A stretch of DNA of 64,000 bases from Actinoplanes sp. KI2 (GTDB taxonomy: Bacteria; Actinomycetota; Actinomycetes; Mycobacteriales; Micromonosporaceae). The stretch spans positions 1-64,000 of the forward strand of contig NZ_JAOSZE010000026.1 of the NCBI RefSeq assembly GCF_025630775.1, given 5' to 3'. Shown here in pieces: positions 16,955-25,254 of the stretch. Under the pieces are notes generated by a model that had not been told where the DNA came from, made no database searches, and saw only the letters and a list, made by a program, of their open reading frames with translations. A program made the translations under genes and the position numbers. How positions within the stretch are numbered: position 1 is the first letter of the stretch; every line of letters begins with the position of its first letter.

Positions 16955-18244
16955 TTAGAACTGCTCCGTCTCCGTCGAGCCCTTGAGGGCGGTGGTCGAG
17001 CTGTCCGGGTTGAGGGCCGTCGACACCGCGTCGAAGTAGCCGGTGCCGACCTCCGCCTGGTGCTTGGTCGCCGTGTAGCCGTCCGCCTCCGCGGCGAACT
17101 CGGCCTCCTGCAGCTTCACGTACGCGGTCATGCCGGTCTCGGCGTAGCCGCGGGCCAGCTCGAACATCGAGTGGTTGAGCGCGTGGAAGCCGGCCAGCGT
17201 GACGAACTGGAACTTGTAGCCCATCGCGCCCAGCTCCTTCTGGAAGCGGGCGATGTCGGCGTCGTCCAGGTTCTTCTTCCAGTTGAACGACGGCGAGCAG
17301 TTGTACGCGAGCATCTTGCCGGGGTGCTCCTTGTGCACCGCCTCGGCGAAGTCGCGGGCGAACTCCAGGTCGGGCTTGCCGGTCTCGACCCAGAGCAGGT
17401 CCGCGTAGTCGGCGTAGGCGACACCGCGAGCGATCGCCGGCGCCGGGCCGCTCTTGACCCGGAAGAAGCCCTCCGCGGTGCGCTCGCCGGTGAGGAACGG
17501 CTTGTCCCGCTCGTCCACGTCGGTGGTGAGCAGGTCGGCCGCGAGCGCGTCGGTCCGGGCGATGACCAGGCTGGGCACGCCGAGCACGTCGGCCGCGAGC
17601 CGGGCCGCGTTCAGCGTCCGGATGTGCTGGCCGGTCGGGATGAGCACCTTGCCGCCCAGGTGGCCGCACTTCTTCTCGCTGGCCAGCTGGTCTTCCCAGT
17701 GCACGCCCGCGGCACCGGCGGCGATCATGGCCTTCATCAGCTCGAACGCGTTGAGCGGACCACCGAACCCGGCCTCCGCGTCGGCGACGATCGGGGCGAA
17801 CCAGTCGCGGTCGAAGCGGCCGGCCGCGGTGTCGATCTGGTCGGCGCGCATCAGCGCGTTGTTGATCCGGCGGACCACGGCGGGCACCGAGTTGGCCGGG
17901 TAGAGGGACTGGTCCGGGTAGGTGTTCCCGGAGAGGTTGGCGTCGGCGGCGACCTGCCAGCCGGAGAGGTAGATGGCCTTGAGGCCGGCCCGCACCTGCT
18001 GGACCGCCTGGCCACCGGTCAGCGCGCCGAGCGCGTTGATGTAGTCCTCGCTGTGCAGCAGCTCCCACAGCCGCTGCGCGCCCCGCTCGGCGAGCGTGTG
18101 CCGCTCCTGGACGGTGCCACGGAGCTTGACGACGTCCTGCGCGGTGTAGCTGCGCTTGATGCCGAGCCACCGGGGATCGCCGGCCCACGCCAAAGTGAGG
18201 TCCGCAGCGGTACCGCCCCTGGTTTCGGTCAGCTGATCAGTCAT
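16955..18244 (-). CDS. aceA: Isocitrate lyase
   Basis: A 429-residue enzyme that splits isocitrate into succinate and glyoxylate. The catalytic motif 'EKKCGHLGGKVLIPT' is intact, with the nucleophilic Cys, as are 'WEDQLASEKK' and the 'SPSFNWKK' substrate loop. Length matches actinobacterial short-form ICL1. AAAGGGA lies seven bases before the ATG at 18244. Together with aceB directly downstream it forms the complete glyoxylate bypass for growth on acetate or fatty acids. It is divergent from a RamB/ScfR-type regulator across a 120-base gap, an arrangement known for ICL regulation in actinobacteria. Confidence 0.97.
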   Translation of the reverse strand: MTDQLTETRGGTAADLTLAWAGDPRWLGIKRSYTAQDVVKLRGTVQERHTLAERGAQRLWELLHSEDYINALGALTGGQAVQQVRAGLKAIYLSGWQVAADANLSGNTYPDQSLYPANSVPAVVRRINNALMRADQIDTAAGRFDRDWFAPIVADAEAGFGGPLNAFELMKAMIAAGAAGVHWEDQLASEKKCGHLGGKVLIPTGQHIRTLNAARLAADVLGVPSLVIARTDALAADLLTTDVDERDKPFLTGERTAEGFFRVKSGPAPAIARGVAYADYADLLWVETGKPDLEFARDFAEAVHKEHPGKMLAYNCSPSFNWKKNLDDADIARFQKELGAMGYKFQFVTLAGFHALNHSMFELARGYAETGMTAYVKLQEAEFAAEADGYTATKHQAEVGTGYFDAVSTALNPDSSTTALKGSTETEQF

Positions 18245-18364
18245 CGAAATATCCCTTTCCTACCCTGTCGCGTTCCTTCTCGGTGGAAGAACTCGACTGT
18301 CGCTCATCGCGCAAGGGGTCTGGGAGGCGTTTGTGAACAGAAGAAACGCAGAATTTCTGATAAC
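18245..18364. promoter_or_regulatory. Divergent aceA / ramB-like promoter region
   Basis: A 120-base gap between divergent starts. It contains the palindrome CAGAA-T-TTCTG at 18349-18359, six bases before the first possible regulator start, overlapping a second CAGAA at 18337-18342. I found no clear match to the published RamB consensus. The palindrome is a candidate autoregulatory site; the aceA promoter must lie in the other half. Confidence 0.4.
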
Positions 18365-19828
18365 GTGAAACCCGTGACCGCTTCACTTTCCGACGGCTCC
18401 GTCGACCTGGTGACCCTCGGCCAGCGCCTCCGGCACCTGCGCAAATCCAAGGGCATGACCCTGGAGCAACTGAGCGAGGCGGTCGGCCGGGCGCCGTCGC
18501 AGCTCTCCGTCATCGAGAACGGGAAGCGCGAGCCCAAGCTCTCGGTGCTCCAGGCCGTCGCGGCGGCCCTGGGGGTCTCGTTGCAGGACCTGCTCCGGCC
18601 GGAGGCGCCGAGCCGGCGGGCCGGACTCGAGATCGAACTCGCACACTTCCAGCAGGGAACGGCGTACACGGCGCTGGGTCTGCCGATGGTCCGCGGCGGC
18701 CGCAGGCTGCCGGCGGATGCCCTCGAAGCGCTCGTGGGCATGCATCGCGAGCTCTCCCGGGTGCTCGCCGAGCAGAGCGCGACACCCGAGGTCGCCCGCA
18801 AGGCGAACGCACAACTGCGGGTCAACATGCGCGAGCGGAACAACTACTTCGCCGAGATCGAGGCGGCGGCCGCGAAGGTGCTGCAGTCGGTGCGGTACAC
18901 GACCGGGCCGCTGTCGCAGCGCGGCATCCTCGACATCGCGGCGTCGCTGGGGTTCTCGCTGCATTACGTGAACGACCTGCCCGGGTCGACCCGCTCGGTG
19001 ACCGACCTGAAAAACCGGCTGATCTACCTGCCGCAGGTGGCCAGCGGCAAGGGGCACGATCCGCGGGCGGTGGTGTTGCAGACACTCGGGCACTTCGTGC
19101 TCGGGCACAACGACCCGGCCGACTACGGGGACTTCCTGCGTCAGCGGGTCGAGGCCAACTACTTCGCGGCGGCGCTGCTGATGCCGGAGAAGTTCGCCGT
19201 CGAGTTCCTGCGCGAGGCGAAGGCCGACCGGGCGCTGGCGATCGACGACTTCCGGGACGCGTTCGGGGTCTCCTACGAGACGGCGGCGCACCGGTTCACC
19301 AACCTGGCGACGCACCATTTCGGGATCCCGGTGCACTTCACCCGCGTGCACGAGAACGGGATCGTCTACAAGGCGTACGAGAACGACGGGGTGCGCTTCC
19401 CGTCCGACGTGACCGGGTCGATCGAGGGCCAGCCGATCTGCCGCAAGTGGGCGTCACGCACCATCTTCCAGGCCGACGACCCGTATTCGTCGTTCTACCA
19501 GTTCACCGACACCTCGGCGGGGACCTACTGGTGCACCGTCCACATCGAGTCGACGCGGTCGGGCGAGTTCTCGGTCACGGTCGGGACGCCGTACGAGCAC
19601 GCGCGCTGGTTCCGTGGTGGGGACACGACGCGACGGACGGTGTCGCGCTGCCCCGATCCGGACTGTTGCCGTCGGCCGCCGGCGGACCTGGTGCGGCGCT
19701 GGGCCGGGAGCGCCTGGCCAAGCGCACGGGTGCACTCGCACCTGCTGGCGGCGCTGCCGCCGGGGACGTTCCCGGGCGTGGACAGCCAGGACGTGTACGA
19801 GTTCCTGGAGCGGCGCGCCCACGGGTGA
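18365..19828 (+). CDS. ramB: RamB/ScfR-type acyl-responsive regulator of acetate metabolism
   Basis: A protein of 484-487 residues, with GTG starts possible at 18365 or 18374; no good ribosome site is seen, so leaderless translation is possible. The N-terminal Xre HTH reads 'GQRLRHLRKSKGMTLEQLSE' followed by 'APSQLSVIENGKREP'. The middle has an IrrE-like fold with a degenerate zinc motif ('LGHFVLGHNDPADYGDF' and 'EANYFAAALLMP'). The C-terminal ScfR domain has cysteine pairs ('PDPDCCRRP'). Family members (RamB) bind near aceA/aceB and respond to acyl-CoA status. Divergence from aceA-aceB makes this role very likely. Symbol given by context and family, not by direct comparison. Confidence 0.85.
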   Translation: MKPVTASLSDGSVDLVTLGQRLRHLRKSKGMTLEQLSEAVGRAPSQLSVIENGKREPKLSVLQAVAAALGVSLQDLLRPEAPSRRAGLEIELAHFQQGTAYTALGLPMVRGGRRLPADALEALVGMHRELSRVLAEQSATPEVARKANAQLRVNMRERNNYFAEIEAAAAKVLQSVRYTTGPLSQRGILDIAASLGFSLHYVNDLPGSTRSVTDLKNRLIYLPQVASGKGHDPRAVVLQTLGHFVLGHNDPADYGDFLRQRVEANYFAAALLMPEKFAVEFLREAKADRALAIDDFRDAFGVSYETAAHRFTNLATHHFGIPVHFTRVHENGIVYKAYENDGVRFPSDVTGSIEGQPICRKWASRTIFQADDPYSSFYQFTDTSAGTYWCTVHIESTRSGEFSVTVGTPYEHARWFRGGDTTRRTVSRCPDPDCCRRPPADLVRRWAGSAWPSARVHSHLLAALPPGTFPGVDSQDVYEFLERRAHG

Positions 19829-19863
19829 GGGGGCACGCGGACCCGCCCCGGCGCCCTCATCCC
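19823..19863 (+). terminator. Possible terminator hairpin after the RamB-like gene
   Basis: GGGTGAGGG (19823-19831, overlapping the stop codon) can pair with CCCTCATCCC (19854-19863) with one bulged base, leaving a 22-base GC-rich loop. No U-tract follows, as is common in actinomycetes. Weak candidate. Confidence 0.3.
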
Positions 19864-19869
19864 GGTAAC

Positions 19870-20085
19870 CAAAGTGTGACCAGGACGGCCAGGTGCCGGC
19901 ACCCGCAGGGCCTGCCGTCGAAGACCAGCACGGCTCGGTGGCGGCGTCCGCAGGGCCTGCCGTCGAGGACCAGCACGGCTGGGTGGCGGCGTCCGCAGGC
20001 CAGCCGTCGAAGTCCAGCACGGCAAGGTGCCGGTGGCCGCGGGGCCGGCCATCGGCGATCAGGACGCTCGTCAGTCCGGGTCGAG
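19870..20085. repeat. 45-bp minisatellite, about 4.5 units
   Basis: Units begin at 19905, 19950 and 19995 with exact 45-base spacing; each starts GCAGG and contains CCGTCGA, CCAGCACGGC and GGTG. Degenerate units flank both sides. The gene-free stretch 19829-20369 consists of these repeats, about 210 bases of non-repeat DNA, and the 20-bp array at its right end. The unit is a multiple of three, so both strands stay open across it and produce spurious frames. Confidence 0.8.
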
Positions 20086-20300
20086 GTCGAGGAGGTGGAT
20101 CACGCGCAGCGTTTGCTGGACGGCTGTTTCTACAGCGCCGGCGCGCAGCCTGCCACGTCACCCAATCGGTCCTTCATCGGCAATCTATTCCAGGGAGGCG
20201 GGTCCACGGGCAACGGCCGCGGCGGGGGCTAACGGTCGGGCTGGGCAGGGCAACAGGCGGGGCGGGGCAACGGGCGGGGTGGGCATCGGCCGGCCGGGCG

Positions 20301-20376
20301 GGCGGGGCGTCAGCGGAGAGGGCGGGGCGTCAGCGGAGAGGGCGGGGCGTCAGCGGAGAGGGCGGGGCGTCAGCGG
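20301..20376. repeat. 20-bp tandem array, 3.8 identical units
   Basis: Perfect copies of GGCGGGGCGTCAGCGGAGAG lie at 20301, 20321 and 20341, and the fourth (20361-20376) is truncated. The stop codon of the DUF3592 gene (TCA on the plus strand at 20370-20372) lies inside the last unit, so the array extends from the 3' end of that gene. Identity of the copies implies recent expansion. Confidence 0.92.
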
Positions 20377-20804
20377 GTGAAGTGGTAGGCGAGGACGGCG
20401 AAGGCGAGGAAGACGAGGGCGACTGCGAGCAGGGCGATGAGTTCGGCGGTGATGCCTCGGGCCACGATCGGGCGGTCGGGGGCGGACGGGTCGTAGGCGA
20501 TGGGGTACTCGGTGCCGGTCAGGTGTTCGCGGTGGTGGGGTAGTTCTTCGAGGACGGTGCTGATCTCCCGGCCGGTGTCGGTGTGGTAGGTGACTACCGG
20601 GCGGAACAGGAGGCGGCCCTGGTCGTGGGACTCGCGTTGGTTGCCGGTCACGACGGCGGTGGCGCGGGAGCCTTCGGCGGTGAGGCGGCGGTGGCGCAGC
20701 CATTTGCGAGCGGCGGCGACGGTCGCGAAGAGCGCCACGAGGGTCGGGACGATCACCAGGAACAACCGGGCCAGCAGCTCGAACCCTTGGTCGTCGTCGA
20801 TCAT
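20370..20804 (-). CDS. DUF3592-type membrane protein
   Basis: A 144-residue protein with a transmembrane helix at each end (about 12-30 and 118-140). Between them lies a beta-rich domain with 'ATAVVTGNQRESHDQGRLLF', 'PVVTYHTDTGREI' and 'GTEYPIAYDPSAPDRPIV', the pattern of DUF3592 (v-x-Y-d-P-x-x-P). The start at 20804 (MIDDDQG) is the first Met giving a normal length. The stop codon lies in a tandem array of 20-base units. Role unknown. Confidence 0.75.
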   Translation of the reverse strand: MIDDDQGFELLARLFLVIVPTLVALFATVAAARKWLRHRRLTAEGSRATAVVTGNQRESHDQGRLLFRPVVTYHTDTGREISTVLEELPHHREHLTGTEYPIAYDPSAPDRPIVARGITAELIALLAVALVFLAFAVLAYHFTR

Positions 20805-20873
20805 GGGCGGGACTGTAGCGGGGCTACGCCACCATCTCGGGACGGTGTGGGGTGCGGAGTAGGGTCGTCGGCT

Positions 20874-21317
20874 GTGGACGACAAGGGTGTCGAGCGCTGG
20901 TTCGGGGAGTATCTCGTCGCGTATGCGGCCTGTGGGCGGGGTGAGCGGGAGACCGACTCGCTGCTGGACTACTACGGGGTGCCGCTGCTGATCACGACCG
21001 ATGGCGGGTTCTTCGCGCTGGGCGGCGCGGAGCAGGTTGTCGCGGGGGTGCAACCGCAGATCGTGGCCATGCGGGACGCCGGGTACCACCAGACCGAGGT
21101 GCTTGGCGTCGACGTGACCGTGGTGAATCGGACCTCGGCGCTTCTTCGCGGGACCTTCGCGTGGCAGCGGGCGGACGGGAGCGAGTTCAACCGGCTCACC
21201 GCGTCGTATCTGGTGACCGACGGGACGGCGGGACGGCGGATCTCCGTGCTTGCAGTTCACGGCGCCGGTGTCTCGGAGGCGACCGGCCCGGCGCACCCGA
21301 CCGGCACCGACGGCTGA
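20874..21317 (+). CDS. SnoaL/NTF2-like protein (DUF6841-like)
   Basis: A 147-residue protein, GTG start at 20874. The sequence 'WFGEYLVAYAACGRGE' at the N-terminus, 'YYGVPLLITTDGGF', 'LLRGTFAWQRADGSEFNRL' and 'SYLVTDG' describes an alpha+beta cone fold of the NTF2/SnoaL kind, close in wording to actinobacterial DUF6841 proteins (recalled, not searched). Its stop overlaps the enoyl-CoA hydratase start (TGATG), so the two are coupled. Such folds bind small hydrophobic molecules or act as isomerases. Substrate unknown. Confidence 0.6.
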   Translation: MDDKGVERWFGEYLVAYAACGRGERETDSLLDYYGVPLLITTDGGFFALGGAEQVVAGVQPQIVAMRDAGYHQTEVLGVDVTVVNRTSALLRGTFAWQRADGSEFNRLTASYLVTDGTAGRRISVLAVHGAGVSEATGPAHPTGTDG

Positions 21318-22081
21318 TGGCCGACATTCTGGTTGAGACCGGGCAGGTCGCCGAGATCCGGCTGAACCGGGTCGATGCGCGGAACGCGCTCTCCACCCGG
21401 CTGGCGTCCGAGCTGATCGAGGCGGCCGGGGTGGTTCGGGAGAGCAACGCGCGCGCCGTCGTACTCACTTCGGCCGCGCCGTCCGCGTTTTGCGTCGGAG
21501 CCGATCTCAAGGAACGGAATCGGCTCAGTGACGCCGAGTTCATGGCGCAGCGGCTGGTCTTCCGCCGTGCGTTCGGGGCGCTCCGGGAGATGCCGGTGCC
21601 GGTTGTCGCGGCGGTTCATGGGTACGCGCTCGGCGGCGGCTACGAGCTCGCCCTGTGCTGCGACCTTATCGTCGCGGACGAGTCGGCCGTCGTCGGGCTG
21701 CCCGAGGTGCGGCTCGGCATCGTTCCGGGTGGCGGCGGGACGCAGCTGCTGCCGCGCCGGGTCGGGTACGGCGTCGCGGCCGACCTGATCCTCACCGGAC
21801 GGCGGGTCGCCGCGGAGGAGGCGGCCCGGCTCGGGCTGATCGACCGGCTCGTTCCGGCGGGGGCGGACCGGACGACGGCCACCGAACTGGCTCGGCAGAT
21901 CGCCGCCAACTCCCCGGTCGCGGTCGGCAACGCGCGCCACGCGATCCGCCGCGGCCTCGACGTCGACCTCGCCGCGGGCCTCGACATCGAGGACTCCGCC
22001 TGGCGCGCCACCGTCTTCTCCGAGGACCGCCGCGAGGGGGTCCGGGCCTTCACCGAACATCGCGAACCCCGCTGGCCCTGA
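21317..22081 (+). CDS. Enoyl-CoA hydratase/isomerase family protein
   Basis: A 254-residue crotonase-fold enzyme. Oxyanion-hole phrases are 'FCVGADLKER' and 'GYALGGGYELALCCD'. The catalytic region is 'LPEVRLGIVPGGGGTQLLPR', with Glu in 'PEVRLG' in the position of the hydratase Glu. C-terminal 'RHAIRRGLDVDLAAGLDIE' and the 'FSEDRREGVRAFTEHREP' end are typical. It hydrates trans-2-enoyl-CoA in fatty-acid or branched-chain degradation. It is coupled to the upstream SnoaL-like gene. Confidence 0.9.
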   Translation: MADILVETGQVAEIRLNRVDARNALSTRLASELIEAAGVVRESNARAVVLTSAAPSAFCVGADLKERNRLSDAEFMAQRLVFRRAFGALREMPVPVVAAVHGYALGGGYELALCCDLIVADESAVVGLPEVRLGIVPGGGGTQLLPRRVGYGVAADLILTGRRVAAEEAARLGLIDRLVPAGADRTTATELARQIAANSPVAVGNARHAIRRGLDVDLAAGLDIEDSAWRATVFSEDRREGVRAFTEHREPRWP

Positions 22082-22083
22082 CC

Positions 22084-22250
22084 GCGGCCGCAACCGGGGC
22101 AGCCCCGGGGTCAGCGCCACCCCGCAGGGCGACCGCAACCGAGGCCCAAGGCAGCCCCACCCCCGCGGAGCGGCCGCAACCAAGGGGCAGCGCCACCCCG
22201 CAGCGCGGCCGCAACCCGGGGAAGCACCCCCCGCACGGCGACCAAAGCGG
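22084..22250. repeat. Degenerate 35-45-bp minisatellite, about 4 units
   Basis: The phrase GCGRCCGCAACC recurs at 22084, 22129, 22170 and 22205, each followed by variable CAGC/CCACCCCGC text. The array starts three bases after the enoyl-CoA hydratase stop and fills most of the 251-base gap before the next gene. Confidence 0.75.
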
Positions 22251-22332
22251 TCAGCCGGTGACCAAGCGGTTCCGGTGGGATGCTGTGGGTTACCCCGAAA
22301 CGACCCCACCCACCGCCGGGAGGTCACCGAAG

Positions 22333-23811
22333 ATGCTGCCCCTCAGCAACGCCACCCTGTCCGACCTGAAGGATCTCACCGTTCCGTCCTACGACCGGTC
22401 CCGGTTGACGGCCGGGATCGTGCACTTCGGGGTGGGTGGCTTCCACCGCGCCCACGAAGCCATGTACCTGGACCGGCTGATGACCGAGGGCAAGGCCCAC
22501 GACTGGGCCATCTGCGGCGTCGGGGTGATGCCGGCCGACCAGCGGATGCGGGACGTGCTGCGGCGGCAGGACGGGCTCTACACGCTGGTCGTCAAGTCGC
22601 CCGACGGCGGGCAGGACGCGCGGGTGATCGGCTCGATCGTCGAGTACCTCTACGCCCCGGACGATCCGGAGGCGGTGATCGAGAAGATGGCCTCGCCCGA
22701 GATCCGGATCGTGTCGCTGACCGTCACCGAGGGCGGGTACAACTTCAACGCGGTCACCGGCGAGTTCATGGCCGACAACCCGGACGTCCGCCACGACCTG
22801 CAGCCGGGCACCCGGCCGCGGACCAGCTTCGGGCTGATCACCACCGCCCTGGAGCGGCGACGCGAGCGCGGCGTGCCGCCGTTCACCATCATGAGCTGCG
22901 ACAACATCCAGGGGAACGGCGAGGCCGCGAGGAAAAGCTTTGTTGCGTACGCCGGGTTGCGCGACCCGGGACTGGCGTCCTACGTGGCCGCCGAGGTCCG
23001 TTTCCCGAACAGCATGGTCGACCGGATCACGCCGGTCACCACCGACGACGATCGGGCGCAGGTCCGGGACCGGTTCGGTGTGGACGACGGCTGGCCGGTG
23101 GTGTGCGAGCCGTTCACCCAGTGGGCCCTCGAGGACAGCTTCGGGGCCGGGCGGCCGCCGTTCGAGGACGTCGGCGTGCAGGTGGTGCCGGAGGTCATCC
23201 CGTACGAGCTGATGAAGTTGAGGTTGTTGAACGCCTCCCACCAGGGGCTGTGCTATTTCGCCTGGCTGGCCGGCTACCGCCTGGTGCACGATGCCGCGCA
23301 GGACCCGCTGTTCGCGCGCTTCCTCCTGGCGTACATGGAACGCGAGGCCACCCCGACGCTGGCCGAGGTTCCCGGGGTCGATCTGCGCGAGTACCGGCAC
23401 CAGCTGATCGACCGGTTCTCCAATGCCCAGGTACGCGACACCGTCGCCCGGCTGTGCGCGGAGAGCTCGGACCGGATCCCGAAGTGGCTGCTCCCGGTGA
23501 TCCGCCGCAACCTGGAGACCGGCGGCGACATCCTGCTCTCCACCGCCATCGTGGCCTCCTGGGCCCGCTACGACGAGGGCGTCGACGAGCAGGGGCAGCC
23601 GATCGAGATCGTCGACCAGCTCAGGGACCGGCTGATGGCGTCGGCCGCCCGGCAACGCGAGCACCCGACCGCGTTCATCGAGGACCGGGAGGTGTTCGGC
23701 GATCTCGCGGACAACGAGCGCTTCGTCTCGGCGTACACCTCGGTGTTGTCGAGCCTGCACCACAAAGGAGCGCGAGCGACCCTCGAAGATCTCGTGTCGG
23801 GAACGTTGTAG
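22333..23811 (+). CDS. Mannitol dehydrogenase family oxidoreductase
   Basis: A 492-residue long-chain polyol dehydrogenase. The N-terminal NAD-binding phrase 'IVHFGVGGFHRAH' and the catalytic K-x5-N-x2-H motif 'KLRLLNASH' (about residue 296) are intact, as are 'VTEGGYN' and 'PFTIMSCDNIQGNG'. The family oxidises mannitol, fructuronate or related polyols at C2 with NAD. GGGAGG lies nine bases upstream of the ATG at 22333. No sugar transporter or regulator is adjacent, so the specific polyol cannot be named. Confidence 0.93.
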   Translation: MLPLSNATLSDLKDLTVPSYDRSRLTAGIVHFGVGGFHRAHEAMYLDRLMTEGKAHDWAICGVGVMPADQRMRDVLRRQDGLYTLVVKSPDGGQDARVIGSIVEYLYAPDDPEAVIEKMASPEIRIVSLTVTEGGYNFNAVTGEFMADNPDVRHDLQPGTRPRTSFGLITTALERRRERGVPPFTIMSCDNIQGNGEAARKSFVAYAGLRDPGLASYVAAEVRFPNSMVDRITPVTTDDDRAQVRDRFGVDDGWPVVCEPFTQWALEDSFGAGRPPFEDVGVQVVPEVIPYELMKLRLLNASHQGLCYFAWLAGYRLVHDAAQDPLFARFLLAYMEREATPTLAEVPGVDLREYRHQLIDRFSNAQVRDTVARLCAESSDRIPKWLLPVIRRNLETGGDILLSTAIVASWARYDEGVDEQGQPIEIVDQLRDRLMASAARQREHPTAFIEDREVFGDLADNERFVSAYTSVLSSLHHKGARATLEDLVSGTL

Positions 23812-23844
23812 CCGCAGGTTGTGCCGGGATGACAGCATGAGCCG

Positions 23845-25254
23845 GTGACCCTGCCGCTGCGTGTCAACGTCGCGCCGGAGCGGGCCGAGGCCTCCCCCGG
23901 CGACAATCTTCAGTTCGATGTCACCGTGCGCAACGCGAGCGACATCGTGGAGCATTACGGCGTCGAGATGGTCGGGTTGCCCGACGGCGCGACCGTGCGG
24001 GCCGAGCCCGAGGTGGCCAAGCTGCGGCCCGCCGAGAGCGCCACGCTCACCGTGCGGGTGACACTGCCGGTGCAGCCTCCGCCGCCGGCCGGCACCTATG
24101 TGGTCGGCGCGCTCGTGCGCTCGCCGTACCGGCACGACGTGTCGCGCTGCGTCGAGGTGCCGATCCAGCTGGCCAGCGTCGAGCAGATCACGCTGCGCAC
24201 CACGCCCGAGGTGGTCAACGGCGGAAAGAGCGGGCAGTTCACGATCGAGGTGGCGAACGGCGGGAACGCGCCGGTGCGGCTCTACCTGAGCGCGACCGAC
24301 CCGGAGCGGCGGGTCAGCACGGTGTTCCAGCCGGCCTATCTGGACCTGCCGCCCAGCGCGTCGGCCCGGGCGCTGCTGTCGGTCTCGGCGCCGCTGCCGT
24401 GGCAGCGGGAGAAGCAGCGGCAGCTCACCATCACGGCCAGCCCCGAGATGATGGGCGCCGTGCCGGTGACCAGTACGGCGTCGTTCGTGCAGCAGCCGCG
24501 GCTGGCCACGAAGTTCGCGAAGATCGGCGGGATCGCGGCCGGCGTGGTGGTGCTGGCCGCGGCGATCGCGGTGCCCGCGCTGATCAAGAAGGGGACCGAG
24601 AAGGCGGCGAACACCGCGGCCACCCAGACGGCCGCGCCGACCGGGGCCGCTACGGCCGCGCCCACGCAGGCCAGCGCCGCGCCGCCGGTCCAGTCCGCCC
24701 CGGCCTCGGCCGCGCCGCCGGTCCAGTCCTCGGCGGCGGCCCCGTCGTCGGCGCCGGTCAGCTCGGCCGCGACGGCGAACGGCGGCGGTGTGCAGGAGGT
24801 CGACCTGACCGCGCCGAAGGACGGCGTGGTCGCCAGCGACGCGTTCCGCAACCAGGGTTTCCTGGTCAGCGCCGACCCGGGCACGATCGCGGTGCCGGGC
24901 TGCGACAACGCGCGCAGCACCGCGGTGGTCACCGATCCCACGACCGGGCTGCGGTTCCTGACGTCGAGCACGGCCGACGACCCGACCAAGTGTCACAGCG
25001 TGCCGATGCTGATCGCCTTCCTGGCGGACAAGCCGGCCGGGGCGTTGCAGGTCGTACCGGTGTCGCCGAACACGCTGACCATGGAGGTCACCTTCAAGGA
25101 CCTGCAACGGTTGCCGGCGCCGACGCTGGTCGTGCCGGCCGACGTGGCGGCCAAGCACGGCGGGGTCGACCAGGTCCTGCTCAAGCCCGCCGTCACCGGG
25201 GCGCCGAACGCCCCGGTCGCGGTGACGAAGATCCGGTTCGCGCCGCTGGGCTGA
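23845..25254 (+). CDS. Ig-like membrane protein, paralogous to an eCIS-linked gene
   Basis: A 469-residue protein with no signal peptide. Residues 1-210 form two Ig-like/COG1470-type beta domains ('EASPGDNLQFDVTVRN', 'LRPAESATLTVRVTLP'). A transmembrane helix follows (about 222-243, flanked by 'KFAKIGG' and 'IKKGTEK'), then an Ala/Pro/Ser linker (about 250-310), then a globular C-terminal domain. The layout (Ig pair, helix, linker, small domain) matches the protein at 61881 inside the eCIS locus. Its 3' end overlaps the convergent PAP2 gene by 62 bases. Function unknown; it may be a membrane receptor or docking protein. Confidence 0.7.
   Translation: MTLPLRVNVAPERAEASPGDNLQFDVTVRNASDIVEHYGVEMVGLPDGATVRAEPEVAKLRPAESATLTVRVTLPVQPPPPAGTYVVGALVRSPYRHDVSRCVEVPIQLASVEQITLRTTPEVVNGGKSGQFTIEVANGGNAPVRLYLSATDPERRVSTVFQPAYLDLPPSASARALLSVSAPLPWQREKQRQLTITASPEMMGAVPVTSTASFVQQPRLATKFAKIGGIAAGVVVLAAAIAVPALIKKGTEKAANTAATQTAAPTGAATAAPTQASAAPPVQSAPASAAPPVQSSAAAPSSAPVSSAATANGGGVQEVDLTAPKDGVVASDAFRNQGFLVSADPGTIAVPGCDNARSTAVVTDPTTGLRFLTSSTADDPTKCHSVPMLIAFLADKPAGALQVVPVSPNTLTMEVTFKDLQRLPAPTLVVPADVAAKHGGVDQVLLKPAVTGAPNAPVAVTKIRFAPLG

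Noticed and set aside
13277..18364. Upstream extension of the RamB-like frame (over 2000 codons in all)
   Set aside because: It crosses the kinase, DUF4386, aceB and aceA genes on the other strand or frame; only the part from 18365 has a recognisable fold.
19454..20161. Minus-strand frame across the 45-bp repeats and the RamB-like 3' end
   Set aside because: Open frame results from the 45-base unit length and GC bias; no start context or homology was recognised, though it is listed as a check in the findings.
19905..20376. Possible CRISPR array at the repeats
   Set aside because: Units are directly tandem with no unique spacers and no cas genes are present.
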